Source of the DNA: Chloroflexota bacterium
GTDB lineage: Bacteria > Chloroflexota > Anaerolineae > Anaerolineales > Villigracilaceae
Length of the DNA stretch: 49,588 nt
Direction of reading: 5' to 3'
NCBI GenBank assembly: GCA_016235425.1
Contig: JACRLC010000013.1
Location: 1 to 49,588, forward strand
Shown here: in pieces, positions 38,825 through 46,349 of the stretch
Layout of the letters: every line of letters starts with the position of its first letter
Numbering within the stretch: the first letter of the stretch is position 1
The notes under the pieces: model-generated
The model's database searches: none
The model's input: only the letters and a program-made list of their open reading frames with translations
Told to the model about the DNA's origin: nothing
Translations under genes and position numbers: made by a program

Positions 38825-39847
38825 TTATCCGATTGAGACGGCGGCCTGCACCAATTTCCAGCAGGCGCGATTATACGGAGTGGCGACCCCATGCCTTTCT
38901 CCGCGCCTCGTCACCGCGCCGCAGATGGCATCGATCTCCGTCGGCGCGCCGCGGCGCACATCCTGGAACATCGACGAATGATTTGCCGCCGTCTTGCGCG
39001 CCACATCCTCCGCCGCATGGACCGGATTACTGAACGGCAAATGGACCCGCTCCGCTTCAGCCACCGAAGCCGCCTCACGCGCCAGAGCGCCCATCACCTC
39101 ACGCGCCGCGGGACGCGTCAATAACTCACCGTTCGACACGCGCAGTAACGCCGTCAGCGGGTTGATCGCGGCATTGATGACCAGCTTACCCCAGATAAGG
39201 GATTGGGCATCGTCGACCACCTGCACATTGAATTTTGCCTGACGAAGAGCCGCCTCAAGCGGACCGACAGCCTGATTCCGTTCAATCGAAATGATCCCCT
39301 CCCCGCCCGCTCTCACCAACCCCGGCCCAAGCAGGGTCGCGCCGGTGGTGGTGGTTCCGAGGGCAACACGGGATGGAGTCGAGGCGCTTACCGGAATCCG
39401 AAGTCTCCTGACTTCGGATAGGGTTCCAGACTCCAACGTCTCTTGACGTTGGAGTCCTCTGTTGTTCTTCGCAGTTAATACCTGGTTATCCAAAACTTCT
39501 GCCAATATCTCGCGGTTGCCAAGACCGTTTTGCAGGGTTACTGCAAGTCCATTCTCCGCGAGGCAATCATTTAGCTGATGCGCGGCGCGTTCCGTCTGCC
39601 AGGATTTGACCAACACGAGCGCATGTCCCGCCCCCTCACATTCACGCGGATCATCCGTCGCGTGAACTCGATAGGTGCGCTCATCTCCATTTGCATCCAC
39701 AATGCGCGCACCTTGTTTTTTCAACGCATCGAGTCCATGCTTCCAAGTTCCGAGCATGTGAACGGAAATCCCCGCCTCGCTCAAGCGCGCCGCGAATAAA
39801 GTAGCTAAAGCGCCCGTGCCGACAATCAAGAGACTTTCTTTATTCAT
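38825..39847 (-). CDS. panE: Ketopantoate reductase with an in-frame repeat insertion
   Basis: A 340-aa NADPH-dependent enzyme that reduces ketopantoate to pantoate. It has a Rossmann motif GTGALATLFAARL near 10-22, LVKSWQT near 78, NGLGNREIL near 110, then VALGTTTTGATLLGPG and the helical domain with LINAAINPLTALL and AAREVMGAL-type residues. Between LDNQVL and RVALGTT, about 34 extra residues are encoded by two palindromes (39396-39419 and 39429-39456). The usual protein passes directly from one to the other. The frame is intact, so the enzyme may tolerate the added loop. It is 58 nt downstream of panB, so the two form a short pantothenate operon. Confidence 0.88.
   Translation of the reverse strand: MNKESLLIVGTGALATLFAARLSEAGISVHMLGTWKHGLDALKKQGARIVDANGDERTYRVHATDDPRECEGAGHALVLVKSWQTERAAHQLNDCLAENGLAVTLQNGLGNREILAEVLDNQVLTAKNNRGLQRQETLESGTLSEVRRLRIPVSASTPSRVALGTTTTGATLLGPGLVRAGGEGIISIERNQAVGPLEAALRQAKFNVQVVDDAQSLIWGKLVINAAINPLTALLRVSNGELLTRPAAREVMGALAREAASVAEAERVHLPFSNPVHAAEDVARKTAANHSSMFQDVRRGAPTEIDAICGAVTRRGERHGVATPYNRACWKLVQAAVSIG
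39396..39456. repeat. Double hairpin repeat within panE
   Basis: ATCCGAAGTC-TCCT-GACTTCGGAT (39396-39419) and GACTCCAACGTC-TCTT-GACGTTGGAGTC (39429-39456) are perfect palindromes with 4-nt loops. The same family lies at 43694-43763 and 45415-45448. It is translated as residues about 131-151 of PanE. Confidence 0.85.
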
Positions 39848-39905
39848 AATCCATCCGCATATTACGTGTTTCGTATCAAGTCATCAAAACGGAAAATGCA
39901 ACACG

Positions 39906-40784
39906 TTACAGCCCTTTGACCAACGACTCCCATTCTTTATCGTCCATTTCAACACTGTGCTCCTGTGCCGGGAATCGTTTCGTCTCCACGTCCTCGATGT
40001 AATCCGAAAAAGCCTTGTTCATCTCGGCGTGGAAATTGGCATACTTCTTGACGAACTTCGGCGTGAAACGGTCAAAGAGACCAAGCAGGTCATGTGTAAC
40101 CAGCACCTGACCATCACAGCCCGTGCCCGCGCCGATGCCAATGGTTGGGATGGAAAGTTTTTGGGAGATCAATTCGGCCAGCCGGGCAGGGACCGATTCA
40201 AGCACAATGCTGAAACAGCCTGCTTCCTCGAGAAGCAAGGCATCCTCCACCAGGCGTTTCGCGGCGGAGGCAGTTTTACCCTGTGCGCGGAAGCCGCCCA
40301 GTTGATGCACGGACTGCGGCGTGAGCCCGAGATGTCCCATCACGGGAATGCCTGAGCCGGTGATGGCGCGGATCGCGTCCACGCGCTCGCGCCCGCCTTC
40401 AAGTTTGACCGCGTCCATGCCGCCCTGCTGGAGGAATCGGCCTGCGTTACGCGTGGCATCCTCCACCGAAACTTGATACGACATAAACGGCATATCGCCG
40501 ACCAGGAGCGCGTGCTTCGCGCCGCGTGAGACCGCGCGCGAATGGTGCAGCATTTCCTCCATTGTGACAGGCAGTGTGTTTTCATAGCCAAGCACCACCA
40601 TGCCAAGCGAATCGCCGACGAGGATGGAGTCAATGCCTGCGTTGTCAATCGCAAGCGCCGTGGGATAGTCGTACGCGGTCAGCATGGTGATCGGCTCGCC
40701 GCGTTCCTTCTTCTGGCGGAATCCCAGGGTGGTCATTTTTTTGCGCGTTACCGCGCCGGTTGAGATGGTTGGAACAGTAGACAT
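39906..40784 (-). CDS. panB: 3-methyl-2-oxobutanoate hydroxymethyltransferase
   Basis: A 292-aa enzyme that transfers a hydroxymethyl group from methylene-THF to alpha-ketoisovalerate in pantothenate synthesis. The family motifs are ITMLTAYDYPTA near 33, VGDSLGMVVLGY near 57 with metal-binding Asp, VKLEGG near 126, GHLGLTPQSVHQLGG near 150, and IGIGAGTGCDGQVLV near 210. The body is of normal length with a slightly long N terminus (about 15 extra residues). It is upstream of panE on the same strand. Confidence 0.95.
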   Translation of the reverse strand: MSTVPTISTGAVTRKKMTTLGFRQKKERGEPITMLTAYDYPTALAIDNAGIDSILVGDSLGMVVLGYENTLPVTMEEMLHHSRAVSRGAKHALLVGDMPFMSYQVSVEDATRNAGRFLQQGGMDAVKLEGGRERVDAIRAITGSGIPVMGHLGLTPQSVHQLGGFRAQGKTASAAKRLVEDALLLEEAGCFSIVLESVPARLAELISQKLSIPTIGIGAGTGCDGQVLVTHDLLGLFDRFTPKFVKKYANFHAEMNKAFSDYIEDVETKRFPAQEHSVEMDDKEWESLVKGL

Positions 40785-41001
40785 GGTACCCTCCGGTAAG
40801 GTAGAGTCCGCTTTCGCGCCGCCCCCATTCTTGCGCTTGTGCGTTTTGTGGATTTACGTATTACGCCGCACGCAATACGTTCGCCGTCGCGTTCACCTGG
40901 ATACACGCGGCATGGCCGTATTATTCCATAGAATCAATTTTTCGACTACGGTGAATTGAGGTGTGCGCGTAAAACTGTCAGATAAGTTGCACGCACGCGG
41001 C

Positions 41002-41055
41002 CGGTAAAACAAAAACAGCGCGGACCATTTGGATCGCGCTGTTTTTGTTTTACCG
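41002..41055. terminator. Perfect 21-bp inverted repeat, bidirectional terminator
   Basis: CGGTAAAACAAAAACAGCGCG and its exact reverse complement enclose a 12-nt loop, giving T-rich tails in both directions. It stands alone, about 130 nt beyond the stop of the FAD oxidoreductase and over 200 nt from panB. Confidence 0.75.
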
Positions 41056-41148
41056 AGAGAATTCTTTTGTTCATCCAATTGTCATCTTGCAGGCGTAGAA
41101 TAAAATTACAAGATGCAAAGAACAAGCATCACATTCTCCTCTCAGGAA

Positions 41149-41178
41149 CATCCGAAGTTGACAGGAACTTCGGATGTT
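41149..41178 (-). terminator. Hairpin after the FAD oxidoreductase gene
   Basis: ACATCCGAAGTT and AACTTCGGATGT form a perfect 12-bp stem with a 6-nt loop, directly after the minus-strand gene ending at 41183. CCGAAGT is shared with the panE hairpin. Confidence 0.6.
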
Positions 41179-41182
41179 TCGT

Positions 41183-42466
41183 TTAACCCAACATCAATCG
41201 AGCCGCCCTTCGCCCGATTTCCACCGCGAAGTTCGTGCCTCTGTCCCACGGATAAACCTGACTCATCGAAGCGAAATACAATCCATCAATCGGCGTTTGG
41301 ATTGCGGGAATATTTTTCGAATGATTCACCAGTGGCACAGGCTGGGCGTAATTCGTCTTGAACACCCAAACCTTCTTCACCCAATCACGCTTGAACTCAG
41401 GGTTGATCCTCTCGAACGCAGGCAAATACACTTCCAGCAATTGTTCATCACTCAACGAAAAATATTCGTGCCCCGCTTCCAGATAATCGCCTGCATACAC
41501 AATGCGGTCGCCGCCAAAATGTTCAGGCGGGACAAAATTCGTATGCTCCACCAGCGCCAGCATCGGGAAGCCCGCTTCCTTCGGCAGGTTGAACCAATAA
41601 TAGCCGTCCTTCGACAACTGCTCCTTCAGCGACAGCACCATCACCACCGCGCCCATGGACTTCAACTCAAGCAAGCCCTTCAAATAATTTTCAGGCAAAT
41701 CGGGACTTAACTTTGCCATCAGATTCGGCGATGTCGTGACCAGAATCTTGTCGAACGACTCGGTCTTTCCATCGCTTCTTACCGACAACCCAGCCTGCTC
41801 CCGTTTAATGGACTCGACCTTCACCCCCAGCCTAATCTCTACTCCCCAATCTCTAAGCCTATCCGCGAACAAATCAGCAAATCTCTGAAAACCTCCCTCG
41901 AACGTGCCGAGACGCGTCGTGCGCGCTTTGATGCGCGCCCACATCCACGCCATGTTGACATCCCGATAAAACGGACCAAACTTCCCGATCAACAGAGGCT
42001 TCCACATCTTCTCGTACACGTTTTTGCCAGCCCATTTCATCATCCATGAGTCGGCGGTGACTGTTTCGAGGGCTTTCCAGTTATTCGTTAAACGGAGGAA
42101 TAACCCAACGAAGCCGAATCTGATTTTATCGAGACCAAATCCAAGTCCAGGAAAAAGAAGCGCTTTGAGGATTGAGTCGAAAGGATAGAATTTTCCCTCG
42201 TGATACATCACAGTCAATGGACGCGGAAAAATCACCTTATCGTCCAAATCCAGTTCGCGGATCAAGCTCATCATCTCCGAATCAGTTTGAAACCAGTGAT
42301 GATAAAACTTCTCCACCGACCAGTCCCAGTGCGGCTCCTTGAACCCGCTCGCCAGCCCGCCGACAAAATCAGCGGACTCGAAAATGGTAACTTCGTGACC
42401 TGCTCTTTTCAAATCCCACGCGGCGGCCATGCCGCCATAGCCTGCGCCAATGATTGCGATTTTCAT
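41183..42466 (-). CDS. FAD-dependent amine-oxidase/desaturase-like oxidoreductase
   Basis: A 427-aa flavoprotein. The FAD-binding fingerprint GAGYGGMAAAWDLKRAGHEVTIFE is near the N terminus (split as GAGYGGMAAA and GHEVTIFES), followed by FVGGLASGF and EKFYHHW. A C-terminal part (DGLYFASMSQVYPWDRGT) closes the FAD site. The family includes protoporphyrinogen oxidase, phytoene desaturase and UDP-galactopyranose mutase-like enzymes; the exact reaction is not evident. It lies downstream of a flippase-like gene on the same strand, hinting at a cell-envelope glycan or lipid role. AAGGA lies about 8 nt before the ATG. Confidence 0.8.
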   Translation of the reverse strand: MKIAIIGAGYGGMAAAWDLKRAGHEVTIFESADFVGGLASGFKEPHWDWSVEKFYHHWFQTDSEMMSLIRELDLDDKVIFPRPLTVMYHEGKFYPFDSILKALLFPGLGFGLDKIRFGFVGLFLRLTNNWKALETVTADSWMMKWAGKNVYEKMWKPLLIGKFGPFYRDVNMAWMWARIKARTTRLGTFEGGFQRFADLFADRLRDWGVEIRLGVKVESIKREQAGLSVRSDGKTESFDKILVTTSPNLMAKLSPDLPENYLKGLLELKSMGAVVMVLSLKEQLSKDGYYWFNLPKEAGFPMLALVEHTNFVPPEHFGGDRIVYAGDYLEAGHEYFSLSDEQLLEVYLPAFERINPEFKRDWVKKVWVFKTNYAQPVPLVNHSKNIPAIQTPIDGLYFASMSQVYPWDRGTNFAVEIGRRAARLMLG

Positions 42467-42502
42467 TCATTATCCTTCGTTGGGGCAGAGGATAGGAGCG
42501 AA

Positions 42503-42531
42503 GTAGGGGCGAAGCATTGCTTCGCCCCTAC
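42503..42531. repeat. Dispersed hairpin GTAGGGGCGAA
   Basis: GTAGGGGCGAA (42503-42513) and TTCGCCCCTAC (42521-42531) form an 11-bp stem with a 7-nt loop between two minus-strand genes. It looks like a short mobile-type palindrome; it has no T tail. Confidence 0.6.
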
Positions 42532-42552
42532 GCGCCCATACGCCCAATGCAA

Positions 42553-43557
42553 TTAATTTTCCGTTTCAGTGCGAAGTGAATCACTCCATTTGATTCCTTC
42601 GCGCGTTAAATAATACGCGCCCAGCAAGGTGACGGGAAGCCACAACGCGACGTGCAACGTGAGCGTATATCCCGCCGCGGTGGCCTGGTCAATGCCATAA
42701 GCGCCAAGGACTGCGATGCCTGGGGCGTCGAACGTGCCGATGTAGCCTGGCGCGGACGGAATCGTCGTGGCGAGATTCACGATGCCGTTCATCAACATCA
42801 GCGCAAAGAACGAGACGCTGAAATCGAAGGCGTGCATAACGAACCAGTACTTGCCCGTTTCGAGAAGCCAGATGATGACCGAGGTGAAGAAAACCATCAG
42901 CACGTTGAACGGCGAACGTAACGAGGCCAGCCCATCCAAAAACTTGTTCATGATGCTGATGATTTTTGTGTGCAGTCGTTTCGGCGTGAGGCGTTCAATG
43001 AACCACAACCCTGCTTTCGCTGTGACGTGCGGGTACATCGCCGCCAGCAAAAAGATGACCAGCGCGCCGATGAACACGCCCGTTCCAATCACCGCGGCCT
43101 GTTGAATGTTGCCGACGAAACCCGATTCACCCGTGAGTTTCGCCAGTTCAGGCAGGTTGACGAACACGAACGCCAGCATCACCACGCCGTCGAAGATGCG
43201 CTCAACGATGATGGTTGCCAGTGAGGCAGAGACAGGCACGCCTTCTTTGCGCTTCAGAATCACGGCACGCAACACTTCGCCCGCGCGTGCGGGATAGATA
43301 TTGTTGCCCATGTAACCGATCGTCGTGATGGGAAACATTGTTTTGGTGGGAATCTTTTTGATGGGACCCAGCAGATAATGCCAGCGCCACGCCCGCACCC
43401 ACACCCCTACGAAATACACCGCTATCCCTGGAACGAGCCAGATATAGTTTGCCTTTTGAACCGCTCCCCAGAATTCATCGAGCCTGAGGCCGCGCAGGGC
43501 CATCCAAATAAAAAGGATGCTGATCAGCACCCCGAGCCAGAACTGCCATTTTTTCAT
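42553..43557 (-). CDS. Flippase-like integral membrane protein (UPF0104/LPG synthase type)
   Basis: A 334-aa protein with about eight spans. The conserved family segments are RAWRWHYLL near 48, YMGNNIYPARAGEVLRAVILKR near 76 (split as YMGNNIYPARAGE and VLRAVIL) and VPVSASLATIIVERIFDG near 98, followed by IPSAPGYIGTFDAPGI near 270. Relatives include the flippase domain of MprF and dolichyl-P-glycan flippase-like proteins. It probably moves or modifies lipids; the substrate is unknown. The start at 43557 is preferred to the longer frame (43647), which would run through the promoter and a repeat. Confidence 0.82.
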   Translation of the reverse strand: MKKWQFWLGVLISILFIWMALRGLRLDEFWGAVQKANYIWLVPGIAVYFVGVWVRAWRWHYLLGPIKKIPTKTMFPITTIGYMGNNIYPARAGEVLRAVILKRKEGVPVSASLATIIVERIFDGVVMLAFVFVNLPELAKLTGESGFVGNIQQAAVIGTGVFIGALVIFLLAAMYPHVTAKAGLWFIERLTPKRLHTKIISIMNKFLDGLASLRSPFNVLMVFFTSVIIWLLETGKYWFVMHAFDFSVSFFALMLMNGIVNLATTIPSAPGYIGTFDAPGIAVLGAYGIDQATAAGYTLTLHVALWLPVTLLGAYYLTREGIKWSDSLRTETEN

Positions 43558-43565
43558 CGGCGCTG

Positions 43566-43574
43566 ATTGTACCA
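43566..43574 (-). promoter_or_regulatory. Extended -10 promoter of the flippase-like gene
   Basis: The minus strand reads TGGTACAAT, then 8 nt and the ATG at 43557. No Shine-Dalgarno is present, so the message is probably leaderless. A dispersed palindrome begins 14 nt upstream. Confidence 0.6.
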
Positions 43575-43587
43575 TTCTCTCTTTTAT

Positions 43588-43651
43588 GTCATTGCGAGCC
43601 CCGTAGAGGCGAAGCAATCTCCAACACCGCGAGGGCTTCCTTCGCAATGAC
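43588..43651. repeat. GTCRTTGCGAG dispersed palindrome, copy 2
   Basis: The ends GTCATTGCGAG and TCGCAATGAC are inverted, as at 7536-7616. It lies between two divergent genes. Its right end supplies the -35-like ATGACG of the yitT promoter. Confidence 0.75.
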
Positions 43652-43674
43652 GTAATTTATCTTTCAGCTATAAT
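43647..43674 (+). promoter_or_regulatory. Promoter of the YitT-family gene
   Basis: ATGACG (43647-43652), 16-nt spacer and TATAAT (43669-43674). The predicted start is about 43681, so the double hairpin at 43694-43763 would be in the 5' leader. Confidence 0.55.
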
Positions 43675-43693
43675 GTTGCGGCGCAAGCTGTTT

Positions 43694-43763
43694 GAGTCCA
43701 ACGTCAGGAGACGTTGGATTTAGATTTTTTCAGGCGTAGCCAAAGTCGGGAGACTTTGGACTC
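43694..43763. repeat. Double hairpin repeat in the yitT leader
   Basis: TCCAACGTC-AGGA-GACGTTGGA (43697-43718) and CAAAGTC-GGGA-GACTTTG (43741-43758), with outer GAGTCC/GGACTC ends, belong to the same family as the hairpins in panE and near 45415. Confidence 0.8.
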
Positions 43764-43791
43764 CGTAAGGCACCTCGAAAGGTAACAAAAC

Positions 43792-44682
43792 ATGAAAAAA
43801 TACTGGCCCACAATACTGGACTATATCCTCATTGCCCTCGGTTCATTGATTCAGGCTGTCAGCCTGCGATTATTCTTTGTCCCCGCGAATCTTGCTTCGG
43901 GCGGTGTGACAGGTGTTTCCCAGTTGCTCAATCACTTCACGGGCTGGCCGATTGGTTTGATGGTGTTGATTGGCAATATCCCGCTGTTTTTGCTCGGCTG
44001 GCGGTTCCTCGGCGGACGCCGCTTTGCCATGCGAACTGCGCTTGCCATTCTGACTTATTCCCTGTTCACCGACCTGTTGTTGAAACTACCGATGTTTGGC
44101 GCAAACGGCGCGGCAACCATTCTCATCAATGACTTGAAGGGTGACATTTTCCTGAATTCCCTCTATGGCGCAATTGTCAGCGGTATTGGCTATGGATTGG
44201 TCTATCGCGCCCGCGGCACGAGCGGCGGGTCAGATATTCTGGCGCGCATTCTTAACAACTGGCGCGGGGTTTCGATGACGCAAAGTTATTTGATGGTGGA
44301 TACGGCGGTTATTCTCTCGGCTGGATTTATCTTCGGTTGGAAGCAGGCTTTGTACGCGATGATTACCCTCTACGTGAGCGGACTTGTTTCTGAAACCGTC
44401 CTCGAAGGCGGCGGGACTGTCCGCACGGCGATGATTGTGACGACCCAGCCTGAGGCGATTTCAAACCGCGTAATGGAAGATTTGGAGCGCGGCGTCACGT
44501 TTTTGGAAGGCACAGGTGCATGGACGGGCGCGTCAAAGCCCGTGTTGTATTGCGTGATTTCGCGTGCTGAAGTCGCCACGCTGAAGGCAATTGTCCACGA
44601 GGCAGACCCGGACGCGTTTATGGTGATTGGCGTCGCGCACGAGGCGCTGGGGGAAGGGTTCAGGCCGTTGAAGGCGCAGTAA
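43792..44682 (+). CDS. YitT family membrane protein
   Basis: A 296-aa protein. Six spans with FVPANLASGGVTGVSQLL near 29 and RGTSGGSDILARILN near 140 define the YitT family, and the C-terminal DUF2179 domain (ISRAEVATLKAIVHEADPDAFMVIG, split as SRAEVATLKAIV and DPDAFMVIGV) is present. The role is unproven. AAAGGT precedes the ATG. It is the only plus-strand gene in the right third, convergent with the YhhN gene through a shared hairpin. Confidence 0.9.
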   Translation: MKKYWPTILDYILIALGSLIQAVSLRLFFVPANLASGGVTGVSQLLNHFTGWPIGLMVLIGNIPLFLLGWRFLGGRRFAMRTALAILTYSLFTDLLLKLPMFGANGAATILINDLKGDIFLNSLYGAIVSGIGYGLVYRARGTSGGSDILARILNNWRGVSMTQSYLMVDTAVILSAGFIFGWKQALYAMITLYVSGLVSETVLEGGGTVRTAMIVTTQPEAISNRVMEDLERGVTFLEGTGAWTGASKPVLYCVISRAEVATLKAIVHEADPDAFMVIGVAHEALGEGFRPLKAQ

Positions 44683-44689
44683 AGGTGAT

Positions 44690-44728
44690 ATGTCGTTGCC
44701 CCGCCAAATTACGGCGGGGCAACGACAT
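44690..44728. terminator. Hairpin between convergent genes
   Basis: ATGTCGTTGCCCCGCC (44690-44705) pairs perfectly with GGCGGGGCAACGACAT (44713-44728), a 16-bp stem with a 7-nt loop. There is no T tail in either direction, so it is a probable but not certain terminator. Confidence 0.55.
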
Positions 44729-44730
44729 GA

Positions 44731-45393
44731 TTACGAGAATTGAGTAATCACACCCGATACGAGCAATATCTGTCCCAGGTGATACAAGCCAATATTGAGC
44801 ATTCGTCCCTTGGTGATGGGGGAGACGAATTTATTCCAGGCAAGAACGATATCTGAAACAAAAAAGAAGAACGCGCCCGCGGCCACGAGCAGGGATGCGC
44901 TGGCATTCCACGTCACGTCAAAGAGCGTGAGCATGGCCGCGTAGAGCATAACTGAGATGGCGGCCGCGTACACTATCACAGGCACGGCCATGCGCGTCTG
45001 TCCCTTCGCGCGGATGGATGTAATGATGCGTCTCATCACGCGCACGGCGCTGACGCCGAGAATCACTGCGAGAAGCAATGACCACATCGAGACGGCCGCG
45101 AGCTCATCTTTGAAGCCGATGATGTAAAAGATGTGCGCGAATAAGAATGAAATTAGCCCGAAGATAAACATGCGGTCGAGCCATAAGAGAAATGTATCCC
45201 CTGCCAGCGAAAACAAAACGCCGAGTCCAAACCAAAGCGCCGCGCCCTGCAAACCCGTTTCGAGCAAGAGCCAGATGAACAGGCAAATCATCACGGCGGG
45301 CTTGGCGATGAATTCGATTTTGAGCAGGCCTTTGTTTGTGGCGTAGGCTTCCAATGCTGCGAAGGCAATGGCGAGGATCAACAGAAAGTACAT
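44731..45393 (-). CDS. YhhN/TMEM86-family membrane protein (lysoplasmalogenase-like)
   Basis: A 220-aa protein with about eight spans. Acidic motifs FSLAGDTFLLW near 60 and FFFVSDIVLAWNKF near 180 are typical of YhhN/TMEM86, whose animal member hydrolyses lysoplasmalogen. The bacterial role is not established. The start at 45393 has GGGAGGG 7-8 nt upstream. A longer frame to 45450 is read through a palindromic repeat, so it is not used. The gene follows era. Confidence 0.82.
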   Translation of the reverse strand: MYFLLILAIAFAALEAYATNKGLLKIEFIAKPAVMICLFIWLLLETGLQGAALWFGLGVLFSLAGDTFLLWLDRMFIFGLISFLFAHIFYIIGFKDELAAVSMWSLLLAVILGVSAVRVMRRIITSIRAKGQTRMAVPVIVYAAAISVMLYAAMLTLFDVTWNASASLLVAAGAFFFFVSDIVLAWNKFVSPITKGRMLNIGLYHLGQILLVSGVITQFS

Positions 45394-45414
45394 TGCGTCC
45401 CTCCCGAAAGTTCT

Positions 45415-45448
45415 GCGGAGTCCAACGTCTCCCGACGTTGGACTCCGC
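45415..45448. repeat. Single hairpin repeat between era and the YhhN gene
   Basis: GCGGAGTCCAACGTC (45415-45429), loop TCCC and GACGTTGGACTCCGC (45434-45448): a perfect 15-bp stem. It begins 4 nt after the era stop and is the same family as the hairpins in panE and yitT. Confidence 0.85.
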
Positions 45449-45452
45449 ACGC

Positions 45453-46349
45453 TTACTTCTTCACATATCCAAACTTTTTCAGCGCGTTTTCATTATCGCG
45501 CCAATCTTTTTCAACCTTCACGCGCAACTCCAAAAATACCTTGCGCCCGCCCATCTCTTCGATTTCCTTGCGCGCCGCGCTCCCAATCGCCTTCAACATT
45601 TTTCCGCCCTCGCCGATCACGATTCCCTTTTGCGACTCGCGCTCAATGAAAATCGTCGCGGCGATGTAAACCATGCCGTTGCCGCGCTCCTTGAACTCGT
45701 CAATGCGAACCGCGAGGCTGTGCGGCACTTCGTCGCGCAGTTTGAACAGGCACGCTTCGCGAATCAAATCTGCGGCGATGTCGCGCTCGTACGCGTCGGT
45801 GATTTGTTCTTCTGGGAATTCAGGCGGACGCGTGGGAAGCAGATTTATCAGCGCTTCGAGCAATTGACCAAGCCCAGTCCTTTTCGCGGCGGACACTTTC
45901 TGGACCTGGGCTTGATTCAGCATCTTTGAGTACATCTCCGCCCGAGCAGACTCTGCGTCGGGGTTGAGCAGGTCAATTTTGTTTAGGACCAGCATTCGGG
46001 GAGTCCGAGGCGAAATCTGGTTAAGCAGGGAAGAGATGCGGGCGTCGTCTTCCGTTGGTTCAACGGAGGAGTCCACGAGCCAGAGAATCACATCCACTCC
46101 ATCAAGGGCTTCTTCGGCTTCCTGATTTAGAAACTCGCCAAGTTTGTGACGCGGGTTGTGAATGCCTGGCGTATCCACAAAAACGAGTTGGGCGTTTTCG
46201 ATGGTGAGAATGCCGAGTTGACGGCGGCGCGTGGTCTGCGGACGCGGCGAAACGGCCGCGACCTTTTGTTCGAGAAGCGCGTTGATGAGCGTGGACTTGC
46301 CGACATTCGGGCGTCCGATGATGGCGATAAAACCTGAACGATGTGTCAT
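45453..46349 (-). CDS. era: GTPase Era
   Basis: A 298-aa ribosome-assembly GTPase that binds 16S rRNA. The G domain has GRPNVGKST (11-19), DTPGIH near 57, NKIDLL near 126 and a VSAAKRTG segment. The KH domain has the GEGGKMLKAIG loop near 232. The start at 46349 shares ATGA with the EamA gene's stop, giving coupled translation. The longer frame (to 46628) has no support in family alignment. A hairpin repeat follows its stop. Confidence 0.95.
   Translation of the reverse strand: MTHRSGFIAIIGRPNVGKSTLINALLEQKVAAVSPRPQTTRRRQLGILTIENAQLVFVDTPGIHNPRHKLGEFLNQEAEEALDGVDVILWLVDSSVEPTEDDARISSLLNQISPRTPRMLVLNKIDLLNPDAESARAEMYSKMLNQAQVQKVSAAKRTGLGQLLEALINLLPTRPPEFPEEQITDAYERDIAADLIREACLFKLRDEVPHSLAVRIDEFKERGNGMVYIAATIFIERESQKGIVIGEGGKMLKAIGSAARKEIEEMGGRKVFLELRVKVEKDWRDNENALKKFGYVKK

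Larger units (their letters stand above)
40785..41182. other. Intergenic region with two strong hairpins
   Basis: This 398-bp gap holds no convincing gene. It contains the panB leader, a perfect 21-bp inverted repeat at 41002-41055 and a second terminator-like palindrome at 41149-41178. A weak minus-strand promoter (TTGTTC, 17 nt, TATTCT) lies between the two hairpins. Confidence 0.5.

Noticed and set aside
40893-41078. Small plus- or minus-strand genes around the 21-bp hairpin
   Set aside because: The frames span the inverted repeat, have no ribosome-binding site and look like chance.
45394-45450. Upstream extension of the YhhN-family gene
   Set aside because: Those codons translate a palindromic repeat, and a strong GGGAGGG ribosome-binding site marks the start at 45393.
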